Numbered from the stretch's first letter, positions 10,995 to 23,033 are shown. The stretch: DNA of 64,000 bases from Sialis fuliginosa (GCA_961205875.1 OY540810.1:38192001-38256000), one strand, 5' to 3'. The notes: generated from the letters alone by a model not told the origin. Translations and numbers: made by a program.

Positions 10995-11240
10995 GTAAAA
11001 TGATATTTTATTTTATGTTAATAGTTAGAGGTGTACCGGAATTCCGGCCGGAACTCACGATGTAGATTTTAAGTGAATATTTTAACGTCATTGCTATTAT
11101 ATTAGTATTTTTTTTTATATTATATTATGATTGACAATATAAATGTAATTACATTCGATCTGAAAGAACATCTGCTACACAACGAAATTATAGCTATAAA
11201 ATAGTTTTACGAAGCTGAAAAAATTGCAGAATTTAAAAAA
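10995..11240 (+). repeat. Interspersed repeat with GGAATTCCGGCCGGAACTCA
   Basis: The segment running from GTTAATAGTTAGAGGTGTAC through GGAATTCCGGCCGGAACTCA and CGATGTAGATTTTAAGTGAA to TAGTTTTACGAAGCTG is repeated in inverse orientation at 34755-34985. GGAATTCCGGCCGGAA is itself near-palindromic. Class unknown. Confidence 0.75.
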
Positions 11241-11284
11241 ACAAACTATATTTCCGGACTTTGGTAATAAAATTGATTAAATAA

Positions 11285-11412
11285 AGAGTTACTTGTTTTA
11301 TTAGTGACATGAGTTCGTGAGATTTACAAAAAACAAGCCCATTTATCAAAAAAAAAAAAAAAAACAAACCCGAAAACTTGTTCTTATAGCGGCCACAACT
11401 GGTACCTTTACC
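11285..11412 (-). mobile_element. MITE, TAAGGTACTGG family, truncated inverted copy
   Basis: Reverse-complement match to the first 130 bp of the 4647-5193 family (GAGTTACTTGTTTTATTA, CTTATAGCGGCCACAACTGG), ending in GGTACCTTTACCTT and interrupted by an 18-A run at 11350. Confidence 0.75.
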
Positions 11413-13118
11413 TTATTTATTTTTATCTGGTCTTATGATTTATGGATTTAGTAAATTCCTAATTGACCTGTAAAACAATAATTGGATATATACATATTAT
11501 AGGTATAATATATCAGTCTACCTAATTAACATTAAATATTGTTATAATATATTCTTTGTAAATAATCCCACTTATAGTTCATAAATCAGTAATTAATATT
11601 TATATACATACATAATAATGTGTAACATCAAATACAAATTACCATAAAAAAGATGTATCAGTATATCTTATCTTTGTAACATATATATCTTAAATATTCG
11701 GTTTTTGCGTGAAGAAAACACCACAACTTTACTAATAATAAAACAAGTGAAACAGTGGCGTCATTTATATTACAGTCTCTGGGGTAGTAAATATTAATAT
11801 TTTTTGATATTTTATATTTAAAAATAATAAGTAAATAAATAAAGAACCAAATATTTTTGTAAATAATAATTGTTTTTATATTATCTTTATTGATATTAAA
11901 AATATGAAATTGTTTTGCCTCTCAGTATGTCAAATAATTTCTCAGCTTCTGTCGTTATAATCTTCTATAAGTCGTTAGAAATTATTTTTAACAAATATAC
12001 GTGTTTCTAAAACCTTCTTTTGGCTTTATTCGGAACCCCCTTTCTCAATTTGTTTGTGATTTTACTATTATGATAATATTATAAATGCGAAAGTGTGTCT
12101 CGGTCTGTCTTTTGTTATCTTTTCACGACTAAACCGCTGAACCGATCTTGAAGAAATATTGCAGGGAGATAGTTTGTATCATGAGGAAGGAGATAAGATA
12201 CTTTGTATCCAGAAAAATTCATTAAATTAAAAAAATGGGTGTGTGTCATTTGTACGCGCGATAGGTTAGGTTAGTCGTGTCAATGTGAAATTAAAAACCT
12301 GTTTTATCGACAATCATACAGAAATCTGTATTATCCTACCTAAACCTAATCTAACTTTATGGATTTATTAAGGTGTTGTTTTCACCAACTTAAAAAATTT
12401 ACGTGAATGAAAATTTAATAATAATTGTATTTATAAAATAATTTTTTCAAGTTTCCCGATAAATATTGTGTAGAAACACCCATGAATAAAAATATATATG
12501 TATGTATAAAGTTTCATTTTCAAAGTTTTATAGAAACTTTTGTACTGTTGTATTTGATAGGCTGTTTTCCATATAGAATTACTGTTTATAAATTCTTATT
12601 CAATTCTTGTAATAGCTTCAACGACAATATAACTTTTGTCTTGTTATTTTTTGTTTTGCTCTTTTTTTTTATAAATTCAGAATTAAAACTTTATGTACGC
12701 TTTTAAAGTTGCGATAAGATAATTGTGTAAGATGCTTTTTTTTTATTACAAGAGATTTATTTTTAGTAAAAATGTTGTGTTATTTATGTTGGTATTTTAG
12801 TTTTGTTAATTTTTTGTATAAGTTTTATTAAATTTTTGTAGTAGAGTTTCTGATAATTTGAATACTTTACATAACTAGAATTTCATGATATTTTCTAAAA
12901 ATAAACCATTTTATTTTTAAATTTATCATAGAATTAAATAAAAACCGTTTCAAGATTAAAAAGTTAGGCGAAACTTCAGTATCCGACGTACACACAGATT
13001 TCATATTTTTGTTTGTTGGCAATACTTTATTTGGGTGATGCGCGCGCATATATGAGTTGTGTCAGTGACTGAATGGTGCTCAAACGGTGGAATATATGCG
13101 ACCGCCAATACATTGTTA
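11413..13118. other. AT-rich intergenic with a non-LTR tail
   Basis: No gene seen. Around 12070-12240 lies a segment (ATAATATTATAAATGCGAAA, AAACCGCTGAACCGATCTTG, GGGAGATAGTTTGTATC) characteristic of non-LTR retrotransposon 3' tails widespread in insects; a related inverted piece is at 49900-50030. Open frames at 12482-12706 and 12867-13049 have low-complexity AT-rich codons and no features of a real protein. Confidence 0.5.
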
Positions 13119-13120
13119 TA

Positions 13121-13507
13121 CAGTGTATTCCAAGTTGATTAAGACATAGGAAATTTAACATGGGGGCAATTAGAAATGTTGTAGTAACCTTTGGTCATAT
13201 TTAACGATGTGTCATTGGTGCATTTTGAAATGCCGCCACAAAATTTAATAAAATAGTAATTAGTATTTTTTTTCAAATTTATATCTGCAAAAAATATTAT
13301 TATAATTTTATCTAGGATGTTTAAATTAATTAAATTAAGGTTGAAAACAAAATACTGTTGATTAATTTAAAATTTATCAGTTAGTTTCGAGGCGGCATTT
13401 CAAAATGCACCAATCACACATCGTTAAATTTGACCAAAGGTTACTACAACATTTATAATTGTCCCCATGTTATATTTCCTATATCTTAATCAACTTAGAA
13501 TACGCTG
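13121..13507. mobile_element. TA-flanked MITE, intact copy
   Basis: Inverted ends CAGTGTATTCCAAGTTGATT and AATCAACTTAGAATACGCTG between TA dinucleotides. Arms extend about 110 bp through GACATAGGAAATTTAACATG, TGTTGTAGTAACCTTTGGTC and GGTGCATTTTGAAATGCCGCC-like sequence. A second copy at 40121-41300 is split by another element. Confidence 0.85.
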
Positions 13508-13649
13508 TATAGCGAACGTTGTTGGCCCACAGAGTAATACCTTAAGCGCATATTTAAAATAAAATAATTCAATTAAAAAAACTAAATTGTGTATGTTGTG
13601 ATATTGTGACGGTATATATATTAGAAACGAGGGCATACACAATTATAAA

Positions 13650-14350
13650 ATATGACGAGGGGAGAGTGGGTCGAAAATAACAAAAAATAGCGTGACGTAA
13701 TTTACTTGCCAGTCTTATTAAAAATACAATGTTTACTAACAATAAGAAAATTTATTACATATACTTAGAAAAAATTCGGTCAAGACATACACGGCATTAC
13801 ACGGGTGTATGCCTTAAGGGTTTCGAAATATATACTACGTGGACTGTTTGGAGCCACTAACAGGTGCATTTTTGAGTTTAAAAAAATATAAAAATAGTGT
13901 CATATTCAATTAATTGAGATCTACATTGTGACACCCTATTTCCCTAGATATATAAAAAAATCTATGACTCCCCTCCCTATTACTCCAAAATATTTGAATT
14001 GATATTGTTGATTTTAGTATTTGTCATTGGTAGTTCTACTAAAGCCTCGTTAACAATTTTTTTTCAGATTTTTTGAGCCAGTAGTTACCGAGTTAGAGAG
14101 AGGGGGGGGGGAATAAAATACTACTTGGAACCCTGTATAGGCGCCATTTTTGAGTTTGAAAAAAATGGGGTCATATTCTACTGATTTAGATTTTGATACT
14201 CCACACGCGTTGCTATACAATTTTTTATTGTTTTGGATTTGCTTTAAAGCGCCTTTTTTCAAGTTTCTAGTTTATATAGTTTACGATATTTTACTTTGAC
14301 TGAAAAGAACGGATGACAAAGTGAGATTTATAGGGTTTCTTCGGAATTCT
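13650..14350 (+). repeat. Interspersed repeat ending in GGTTTCTTCGGAA
   Basis: Segments such as CTATTACTCCAAAATATTTG, TTGTCATTGGTAGTTCTACT, ACTACTTGGAACCCTGTATA and TATAGGGTTTCTTCGGAA also occur inverted at 59590-60250 and directly at 63610-63970; a weaker relative is at 26570-26940. This is a common insect repeat of unknown class. Confidence 0.65.
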
Positions 14351-14380
14351 AAAAATATAAAATTGGATACAAAAATAATA

Positions 14381-14608
14381 CTCCCTCTGTCCCATAATAC
14401 TTGATAGTTTTCGTTTCGTGGCCGCGGCTTAATAAATATATGGCTCTATCTCAATATTTTTTTCTTATGAGTTTAATTGATCATATTTCTTTATAAACTA
14501 CTTTTAAATAAAAATATATTAACTTTTTTGTCAAAAAATTAATTTTTAAGCAGTGTTATGGGACAAGAAGAAAGGAGAAAACTATCAAGTAGTATGGGAC
14601 AGAGGGAG
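14381..14608. mobile_element. Stowaway-like MITE, 228 bp, TA target duplication
   Basis: Ends CTCCCTCTGTCCCATAATAC (continuing TTGATAGTTTTC) and its complement (GAAAACTATCAAGTA then GTATGGGACAGAGGGAG), each followed by TA. The CTCCCTC(C/T)GTCCC terminus, TA duplication and short length match the plant Stowaway consensus as I remember it. Interior is AT-rich without coding sequence. Confidence 0.85.
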
Positions 14609-14714
14609 TATATCACGAAAGATTTTAGCTAATAATACCTAAATCTAAGTATAACTTGCCATTTATTTTTAACAATAATAAATTATTTATTATAATTGTT
14701 TAATCTCTTTTAAG

Positions 14715-14965
14715 TGCTGGCACTTAACAAAAACGAAGACCGTCACCATATCGACCATGAAAATCTGTTAAATGTGATTACGAGTGACACTTTAGCTCCG
14801 TCGAAACGGTACGGCGGGCGTTAAAAAAACGCTTTGTTGGCGTGTAAGAACGACGGCCGTCCTGACCTCGAAGATCTGTATTATTGAATTTAGACTGGCA
14901 TTTAAGAAAAAAAGGTATCCGTCAAGCGCTGGAAATCTGTTCATTTGGATTTAATGCAAATGATA
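14715..14965 (+). repeat. Three diverged tandem units of about 70-110 bp
   Basis: The pattern TGGC.. T(T)TAAsAAAAACG, CCGTC, GACC or GCTGG, then GAAAATCTGTT or a variant (GAAGATCTGTA, GGAAATCTGTT) appears three times. Relatively GC-rich (CCGTCGAAACGGTACGGCGG). No function recognised. Confidence 0.45.
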
Positions 14966-15022
14966 CAGTAACGGTCTATGTTTTTGTTAGCGCTTTAATA
15001 TTAACAAAGAGAGAGTCATATG

Positions 15023-15795
15023 CAGGGACGTATTTCCATAAGGGCGTAGGGGGCGATCGCCCGGGGCAACCGGAGGGCGGCGTATAAAAAAATATTTTGG
15101 TACAATAAAGTCACGCAAGTCTGTTTATTATTCATTTAAAATTTTTATGATATTCTCTACGTACGAGTTTCGTAAATGTGTGTTATAAGTAAGTAACTAA
15201 GTTATTCCCTAAAATATCGAACGCAATGAAAATAGCCTATTTTTTTCAATCTCGATTCGACTCTTACTTCGTAAAATATCGAATGAAAATTTTATTTGTT
15301 TGTTTATGTTTTAATATACATTTTTTTTTTCAAATAGAGGTTGTAGGGAATTTTATAACGAACAACTTTTATTTGAAACTTTTTTTTGTATAATACTTAT
15401 TTAGACTGGTATTTAACAAAAATCAGAAAATCTGAAGAATTTTGTAACTGAAACATGGTTTACTCATGACGCAGACAACCAAAATCAGATAAAACTTAGG
15501 ATATTATTGTAAACCAATTTTGTAACAAATCCTGTGAGCAGCAAAACTGTACCTTAAAATAACCTGTTTTAGCCTCCACAGCCTGGACTATACTACAATA
15601 CACAGACAAAATTTTCTCTCGGCAAAATTATCACGCGAACTATCCTATTTCTAATAATTCTTGCTCTCAAATAATTTATCCTGAAATCACTCATTGCTAA
15701 GCTTTTGTTTATACTAAGTTTTTGACATTCAAAAAAATATACTGGGGCGGCCGACCATATTCGCCCAGGGCGCAAAATTTAGAAATACGTCCCTG
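15023..15795. mobile_element. hAT MITE with TSD GTCATATG/GTCCTATG
   Basis: Ends CAGGGACGTATTT and AAATACGTCCCTG are perfect inverted repeats with a 7/8 matching flanking duplication (15015-15022, 15796-15803). The subterminal regions are GC-rich (GGGCGATCGCCCGGGGC; TGGGGCGGCCGACC). A solo arm of the AGTCCAGGCTGT foldback family is inserted inside at 15342-15590. Confidence 0.9.
15342..15590 (-). mobile_element. Solo arm of AGTCCAGGCTGT foldback element
   Basis: Ends CCTCCACAGCCTGGACTA and matches the reverse complement of the left arm at 28442-28640, plus a segment (GAAACATGGTTTAC, GACAACCAAAATC) seen in that element's right arm. Nested in the hAT MITE at 15023. Confidence 0.7.
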
Positions 15796-15838
15796 GTCCT
15801 ATGTTTTGATTTATACGATTGTGAATACACCATCATAC

Positions 15839-16454
15839 CAGGGCCGGATTAACAACGTAGCAGGAGTAGCAAATGCTACGGGCCCCGCGTCTCTGGGGGC
15901 CCCGCGACTTTGCGGAAAAATATCTCTTATTGGACTTACTACTTACCGTCCAATGATTGATACGAGGTGTCCAAATTTACATTAATTAATAATTTAAATT
16001 TAGGGTTTCCGATCTTGATTTGATTTAATCGAAAAATCGATTTTTGAATCTCCGATCTTTGATTTTTTTTATCGATTTTTCTAAATTTGCTGGTCCGTGC
16101 TCTATGTCTATGGTACAATAATTACCTCTTTTTTGGTTATTTTAAGCTTCCAATGGAAAAAATGTCTAATAAATTGAGTGAATTGACTTTTCTTATTATT
16201 GAAAGTCTATAGAGGTGATGACCATCCAATTTATTTAAAAAATAGATCCCACTGATATTTTTATGTCATTAAAAATTCACAGGGGGTGACGCCCGCTTAA
16301 TGTGCAAAAAAAATGCTATTGACTTTTTTCGGGGGGAGTGGGTGAAGCTATCGATTTACTCCCCGAGGTCCCCCCCCCCCCCCCCCCGACGTCACTGCCA
16401 AGGGCCTCTTTATAACATTTGCTACGGGCCCCGCGCTTGCTTAATCCGGCCCTG
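15839..16454. mobile_element. hAT MITE with perfect TSD CATCATAC
   Basis: Ends CAGGGCCGGATTAA and TTAATCCGGCCCTG, flanked by identical CATCATAC at 15831-15838 and 16455-16462. Subterminal GCTACGGGCCCCGCG occurs in both orientations. A run of 18 C lies at 16370-16387. The identical duplication and exact termini indicate a fairly recent insertion. Confidence 0.93.
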
Positions 16455-16462
16455 CATCATAC

Positions 16463-18718
16463 ATATTATATAACAATAACAATCTCGTTGATACAAATCT
16501 ATACTTTTTGTAAGTATTTTCGCCTGCAGTGTATCGTAGTTTTATGGGATCTCTCAGAACGCGCCAAGCTCTTAATTCATCCCAGTAGATCGATTAAGTG
16601 GTAATAAAATGTGACAGTTTTGTGGCGGTGCTTTTTTTATAACTTTTGTTGTAGTTTTTCGTTTCATATAACTGAACTTGAAATATGTCCTTCAAGTTTA
16701 CACATTTGTTATGATTCTAGATCGTAAATGATTTGTAGGTTTTTACACCAGACTAAAAAGACTAGCTTAAATTTTTTCGATACGAGACAAGTCTAGTTTA
16801 AGGTTTTACAAAATGGGACTGTATTCCAGTGGCGAAGCGTCCATGGAAGCAGGGGGAGCAGTGCTTCCCTTATTTTATGGGTAAAATTAATACAAATCTG
16901 TGTTTTCAGTTGATAAATAATTTAAAAAATATTATTAGAATATTCATCTTTATGCGCAACTCAAACATTTAACCAAAAATAAAAAATAGCATTTAATATT
17001 AATTTACACACTCAATTATAATACCTCTACGCCTTACTTTTTTGTATTTTAGTCAATATTTGTATGACGAGTTGAAGTTTACAATTTTTTTTTGAATTTT
17101 TAATTTTGTTAAAAGCATTTTAATTAAATGACATGAAAAGTTTAAATTTTTAAACTGCAGGTCAGTATCTCAAACCGTTCTTGAGATATAGCCTCTCAAA
17201 GTTTTAGTTTTTTCAAATTTATAAAGAAAAATGGCTATGAGTGGTCGGATTTGATTTTTGTCGACGAATTTGAAATAAGAGTGTCAAAATCAATATAATT
17301 ACATATATAATACTCTAAAACTCGAGAAAAAAAATTTCGCAAAAAATTAAAAAAAAAATCTAACGTTAAAAAATACCGATTTTCGACCAAAAATGATTTG
17401 TCAAATTTTCAATTATTATACATGTCACAAATAACACAACTATTCCAAAATATCACACCAATTGTATTTTTTTACATAAAATAAATTTAAAAATATAAAA
17501 AACGTCACTGAGATATATACCAATTTATTGAAGCTTTCCTTACTGCAGATGATATACAATACATTCATGTGTATAAGTGTATATATGTATATTTTTTGTG
17601 TGTACAATACTTTTTAGAAACGTATTATGTGCTTGGAACGTGCGATGAAAATACAAATTGCTTTTTTTCTGTTTTCTAAAGGATTAATAGCTTCTGAGGT
17701 ACGTGACTCACTCCGAGGGACTTTGTATTGCTTGTGAGAAAATTTATTCACAGCCATTGTAAAAGTTCAAATACATACCGACATATATGCACATTAGAGT
17801 GTGTCAAAAAAAAAGAAAAACATTCGCTTTCGTTACGAAATTTGTTAGATTTTCACCAAAAATAAATTCTCGTTAAAAGGATAACCCTTTAGTTCAATTT
17901 TAAGAGGTGCCGCAAGTGGGGGGGGGGTCACGTTTCTCATTTAAAAAACATGGGAAAATTCGCCCTCGTTATGAAATATGTTAATTTTTGACCTAATTTA
18001 ATTTAGTATTGAAGTTGGTATTACTGATTCATAATAACTGTTGAAAATTACATATTTAAGGACATCGTTTTGTTGATGATAAAATTCTCTACAAAAGTGT
18101 CTACAAAGTGATGACTCAATTCAACGTATTTATTTATTTGTTAAAATGAACGTCTAAAAGGCTCTCCCAACTAAGGATTGTTTTATATAAAAATAAGTTA
18201 AATGTTAATTTTATGGGAAATTTAATACTCTATAAAAAAGTCTACAGAGGTATAAGTGTAAATGCAATGAGTTGAAACTTATAAGCGTTTTAAATATATT
18301 TTTTTACAAAAATCAGCATTTTAACATCAATATTCTATAAATATCAATTAAATAGCAATATATAACCCTATCACTGAGTTATCGGAAAAAGAATGACCAA
18401 AGCTGATAACTGGCATTAGTAGAAAATAATTTTATTCTTTACAAAATGACGTCCTTAATTTTTTTATACATTATCGTGAATGTGAATCATAAGTACCAAT
18501 TTTAGTAATAAAGAATAATTCGTCAATGTTATTTAAATGGGAAACGGGACCCCCTTTGCAGCACATCTTAAAATTGAAATACAGGATAATCCATCGGCAA
18601 AAAATGGCCTGAACTTTTATTCGCGGAACAATTTAATAACCGGCTCGCCGATTTTCAAAAATCTTAACAACCGGCTCGCGCAAGCCGGTGTGAGCCGGCT
18701 CCAGCACACCCAGGTATG
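16463..18718. other. Intergenic, repeat fragments only
   Basis: No gene seen. CAGTGGCGAAGCGTCCATGG at 16828 is a hAT-like left end without a partner. About 18626-18710 carries GGCTCGCCGATTTT and AACCGGCTCGCGCAAGCCGG, a G+C-rich repeat motif (AACCGGCTCG.. AGCCGG). The 98-residue open frame at 18617-18913 is antisense to this and to a MITE end. Confidence 0.5.
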
Positions 18719-19103
18719 CAGGCCCGGATTTACCATGCAGGCAAAGTAGGCAGCTGCCTGGGGCGGCAAATTTTGGTGGAAACTTTGAAAACTTGTTATA
18801 TTCGTGGGAATTGAATTTGATTTTGATTCCATTATCGATGAGTTTGCCATCCGAAAATCGAGACGTAAAAATTTCAACCCATAAGCAATAATTTCTCTAT
18901 ACATGTTACTCAAGCATGACTAAAAAAAAGGTCTTCAGTTTTTATGTTTCCTAATGTAACTTTATAAAATTTGAAACTGACGCAACCAAAAAAAAGATCC
19001 TGAGTTTTATATTTTGACATCTATGACTTAAACTGTTAGTTTCGAGGGAGGGGGGCAATTTTCGCAACAGCCTAGGGGCGGCAAATTCCTAAATCCGGGC
19101 CTG
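18719..19103. mobile_element. hAT MITE (CAGGCCCGGATTTA)
   Basis: Ends CAGGCCCGGATTTA and TAAATCCGGGCCTG are perfect inverted repeats; 8-bp flanks CAGGTATG and CCTGTATG match at 6 of 8. Subterminal GGCAGCTGCCTGGGGCGGCA. Same family as the fragment at 1-69. Confidence 0.85.
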
Positions 19104-19306
19104 CCTGTATGTAACCTCTTTAGTATTTGTTCTTGCATTAAGTTCTATCTATATATGTAGTTAAAATGTTACATAGTAAAAAAGTACAATCAGTACAAAT
19201 ATTATTTCTTTTCTTCCAAATGAAGAATGTGTAAAAAAATATATATACAAATTTTCCTTATATTTTCAATTCTGCTGGCGCGCTTAAATATACATATATA
19301 TATATT

Positions 19307-20353
19307 CATGGGCGTAACCAGGATTTTGTTCAGGGGGGGGGCAAAAATTTTTTTTTGTTGGTGTGTTTTGCCTAGGACCCCGAGGTAATGAGAGAGGGGT
19401 GAGCAAAAAAAGCTCTCGCATTATTATAGTAACCTTACCTAAAAAGTTTTATAAACAAATTTTTTAATAAAAATATTTTCAATATTTTTCGAAATGTGTA
19501 AGAACGACTCTGATAAATGGCCATTAATGTAAACAAAATTTGGTAAATCCTTTTTTTCTTAAATTAAATTCTTTCGTTTCGTTGCAAAATTAACATTTTC
19601 ATTATTTATTATATCTCTAGATAGGTGCGCAAAAAGTAACAATGAAAAGTCATTCTTTTTTTCATTTCTTCTTTTATTTTCGCCACATTTTTTTCAATCA
19701 ATTAAATTTATATGTATATGCATATCTTTTTGAAGACAAAATCCTCTACAAAAATGTACTCTACGTTGCTATTTTGGTGTTTTTTTTTTATTTATAATTT
19801 TTTATTTATTGTAAAAAATCGATCTAATTTGAATTGATAATACACATGTATAGTTGAAATATCAAAACAAACTTTTTTTTGTATAAAAAGGATAAAAAGG
19901 CAATGCCATGATTAGTTTACCCGCTATAACAAGAGATTGCAATAAAAAAACAATGATATTTAAATTTTCAAATCTAAAAATGTCAATATTTAGCCAATGA
20001 ACTGATTCATTTGTTACTCTTAGTTCACGAGCTAGGGGGAGGGATAAGCTTTGTGGGTAGTTATTTTAACACAAAACACAGTTTTCACTCTTGCCAACAC
20101 TGCGACCTTTTCCTTTAGGTGTTTTTATTTTATTTTTAATTTTCCCTGATATTTTAGTTTACATGTAAAAATAAAGGATTGTGATTAAAAAAAACTTTGA
20201 TATTTGATTTTCTGGACTCAAAATATAAATTTACGTTCAAAAATCCAATGGACATCATACTGACAATAATACTGATTTACTTATTACTTTTTGTCCACAA
20301 GCTAGGGGGGGGGGGCAAGCGCCCCCCCCTGCCCCACCCTGGCTACGCCCATG
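19307..20353. mobile_element. hAT-like MITE with TSD TATATATT
   Basis: Ends CATGGGCGTAACCAGG and CCTGGCTACGCCCATG, flanked by TATATATT on both sides (19299-19306, 20354-20361). Long G runs inside the left end and G/C runs inside the right. A left-end-only copy is at 42597. The duplication lies in a TA-rich tract, so its match is less telling than elsewhere. Confidence 0.8.
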
Positions 20354-20361
20354 TATATATT

Positions 20362-21250
20362 GTATGTATTATGTACACCCACACCAAAAATATATAGGTA
20401 TATACACAGGCATCTTTAATTGCAATCTCTGTAGTGCTGGTGTTTATTTAGAAGGATAACAAAAAATCCGGGATAGAGTATATACCAACCTACTCATATA
20501 TTAAACGGTTTCATAATGTTGAACCATCTTTTCTAATTACAATTTTTGTTTGTTTTATTGTAACCGTCTGATACAGAAATTATAGATCGTGTTTAAGATA
20601 TAAGTTATTCAGAACTAATTTCAGAAGATGAATAACAGCACTTTTAATCAATATTTTAATTTTTAAATTTGATGATTAAACTAGATTACTTTTCAGGAAA
20701 AAAACCATCTACTAGTCTTTCATAAAAATATCAATTTTATAAAATTATACCGATACATAATAAAAGTTATACGATGACGTAAGTAAAGTTAAAGTCTACA
20801 TTTAAATAAAGTATAGACTTTAATATACTTATATTTGTGTTTACTTACATTTTTATGTTTACTTACCTTGCTAGCTAGTAATTTAAGGATGATATAATAT
20901 TATTCTAAAGATCAAGACTTCCGCAATGATTTCACGTTTTTCAATTATATATTCTGTCACTGTAGATTAACTGTAACTTTAATTGAAAGCCAAAAGAAGG
21001 TAATAACTAGAAAATCCATAATTACAATAATATTTATTTAGTTATTTATAGTGTACAACATTTGAACATTTTAATTTATTTTAATCAACATATATTTACA
21101 CAAATACGTATATACAATTATATTATTTACAATCAGTGATATAAAACTAACATTTATTATACTTATTTAAATTGTATCACATTTAGAGAAATATCTTAAA
21201 TATACCTGTGGTACCTAAATATAAAAAAATAATTTTATATAACGTATAAT
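20362..21250. other. Intergenic, nothing recognised
   Basis: AT-rich sequence without a recognisable gene or delimited repeat. Confidence 0.5.
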
Positions 21251-21842
21251 CAAAGCTGTTACAAGTACTCAGTGAAAGTACTTGAAGTATAAGTACCAAG
21301 TACTTAGCGAAAGTACTTGAAGTAAAAGTACCAATTAATAAGTGAAAGTACTTGAAGTACAAGTGCCAAGTACTAAGTGAAAGTAATTGAAGTTCAAGTA
21401 ACAAGTATTAATTGAAAGTACTTGAAGTATCAAGTACCAAGTACTAAGTGAAAGTACTTGAAGTATCAAGTACCAAGTATTAAGTGAAAGTACTTGAAGT
21501 ATCAAGTACCAAGTACTAAGTAAAATTACTTGAAGTACAAGTACTAAGTGAAAGTACTTGAAAAATGAAGTAATTTTTGCTATTTTAAAATGTACTTGAA
21601 GTAAATACTTCAATTACTTTACTCGTTGAAATTAAGTCATAAATTCAAGTATTATGAAACAGTACTTAAAGTAATGTGAAGTACTTGTTAAATGCTTCAA
21701 ATTCTTCACTTGTTAAATTATACGTTCAAAAAGATGAAGTATTAAGTATTTAAAAAAATGTACTTGAAGTAAATTATTTCAAGTATTAAAAAATACTTGA
21801 TGTACTTTTTTAATTATTTTACTTGAAGTATTGACAGCTCTG
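21251..21842. mobile_element. hAT-like MITE whose body is a minisatellite
   Basis: Ends CAAAGCTGTTACAAGTACT and AGTATTGACAGCTCTG form an imperfect inverted repeat, flanked by CGTATAAT and CCTATAAT (7/8). Between them a 36-40 bp unit built from AAGTACTTGAAGTA and AAGTACCAAGTACTAAGTGA repeats about eight times at 21265-21560 and then decays to 21835. Open frames here (LQVLSLSTWYLI repeated) are products of the tandem repeat, not a gene. Confidence 0.82.
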
Positions 21843-21850
21843 CCTATAAT

Positions 21851-22707
21851 ATGCAGTAAAAAATATGAATTAATTTTTTTTATCAAAAATGTTTTGTAGA
21901 ATTTTAATGTTTTTAATAACTGTCTATAAAAATAATAACATACAAAAATCATTATAACTCGAACAACATAGGTCCTAGTGTATACATTATAAGTAATTTT
22001 ATAACCACAGGATATATTATCTATATAGTATTAGTTAAACTAACAACAAATTAACATTGAGTATTATGTTATCATAACTAAAACAAAAAGGTATCCAGAT
22101 ATATAGAAATAGAGAGGTAGATAGTTGCTTGAAATAATTCTTAAATCGAAAAAAAAGATTGCACTTGTTTTAGAATAATGAGTTACATATAATTTGAAGA
22201 AAGGAGTAGAAGGTACATTTCACAGATTTATAGTGTGGTATATGAACGTTTAATATTTATCATAATGTGAGTGTCGAAAAAGTTTTGGAAACTCAAACTC
22301 TGAGATGTTGACAACATTTTGGACACTCGGTATATTATTTATCTGTAAATATTTAAAATTGATATTATTAGCAGTTTTGAGTTTATTTGTAAATAGCTTA
22401 AAACCTTGACAATTAGGTACATATACACCAAATGTTGCAGAGTAATCTTAATATGTACATTGTTCATGTGAAAATAATAATTAGTTATGTTACGTACTTA
22501 TTTATTTGAAGATTTTGATTTATGATAAGAGGAACTTGGGTGATCATTTTTTTTTATTTTCGTTTTTAAAAATTTCTGCTTCACTCTGTCTATTTCTCCC
22601 AAAAAGAATTGTTGCTAATAGGTGGCCCCATATGAAAATCATCAAAATCAGATGGAAGGAACATTACCCAAAATTTTATTCAAATTTAAAAATATTTAAA
22701 GAACGGC
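21851..22707. other. Intergenic, nothing recognised
   Basis: AT-rich; no gene or delimited repeat seen. Confidence 0.5.
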
Positions 22708-22895
22708 TAGGGTGACTAGGTTTTGCAAAAAAAGATCGTCAAAAATAGAGCAGGGGACATAACAGTCCAGCTTATGATAACAAATTTTATGAAAATAAAA
22801 AGAATAAAATAAAAATAAAAAAGATAAGATGAAAATAAAAAAGGGGTCTTCATTTACATCTCAGGGTTTACCAAAACTAAAATCTGGCCACCCTA
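22708..22895. mobile_element. Small MITE, TAGGGTGACTAG termini
   Basis: TAGGGTGACTAGGTTTTGC at the left and CCAAAACTAAAATCTGGCCACCCTA-type sequence at the right are imperfect inverted repeats; 188 bp with A-rich tandem GATAAAATAAAAA-like words inside. Confidence 0.6.
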
Positions 22896-22896
22896 A

Positions 22897-23033
22897 TGCC
22901 GTGTTTAGACCGAAAAAACAAAATAGCAATCGTGTATTTTTGACAAAAGTGCAATAAACCCTATGCATTTTTAAATACGATGTGTTTTCAAACACCGTGT
23001 TGCTGTTTTGTTTTCTTTGGTCTAAACACGGCA
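22897..23033. mobile_element. Hairpin MITE, 137 bp
   Basis: TGCCGTGTTTAGACCGAAAA with AACAAAATAGCAA at the left is mirrored by TTGCTGTTTTG and CTTTGGTCTAAACACGGCA at the right. It abuts the MITE at 22708-22895. Confidence 0.8.

Noticed and set aside
21183..21613. Two frames with repeated LQVLSLSTWYLI
   Set aside because: Translation of the tandem repeat inside the hAT-like MITE; no independent evidence of coding.
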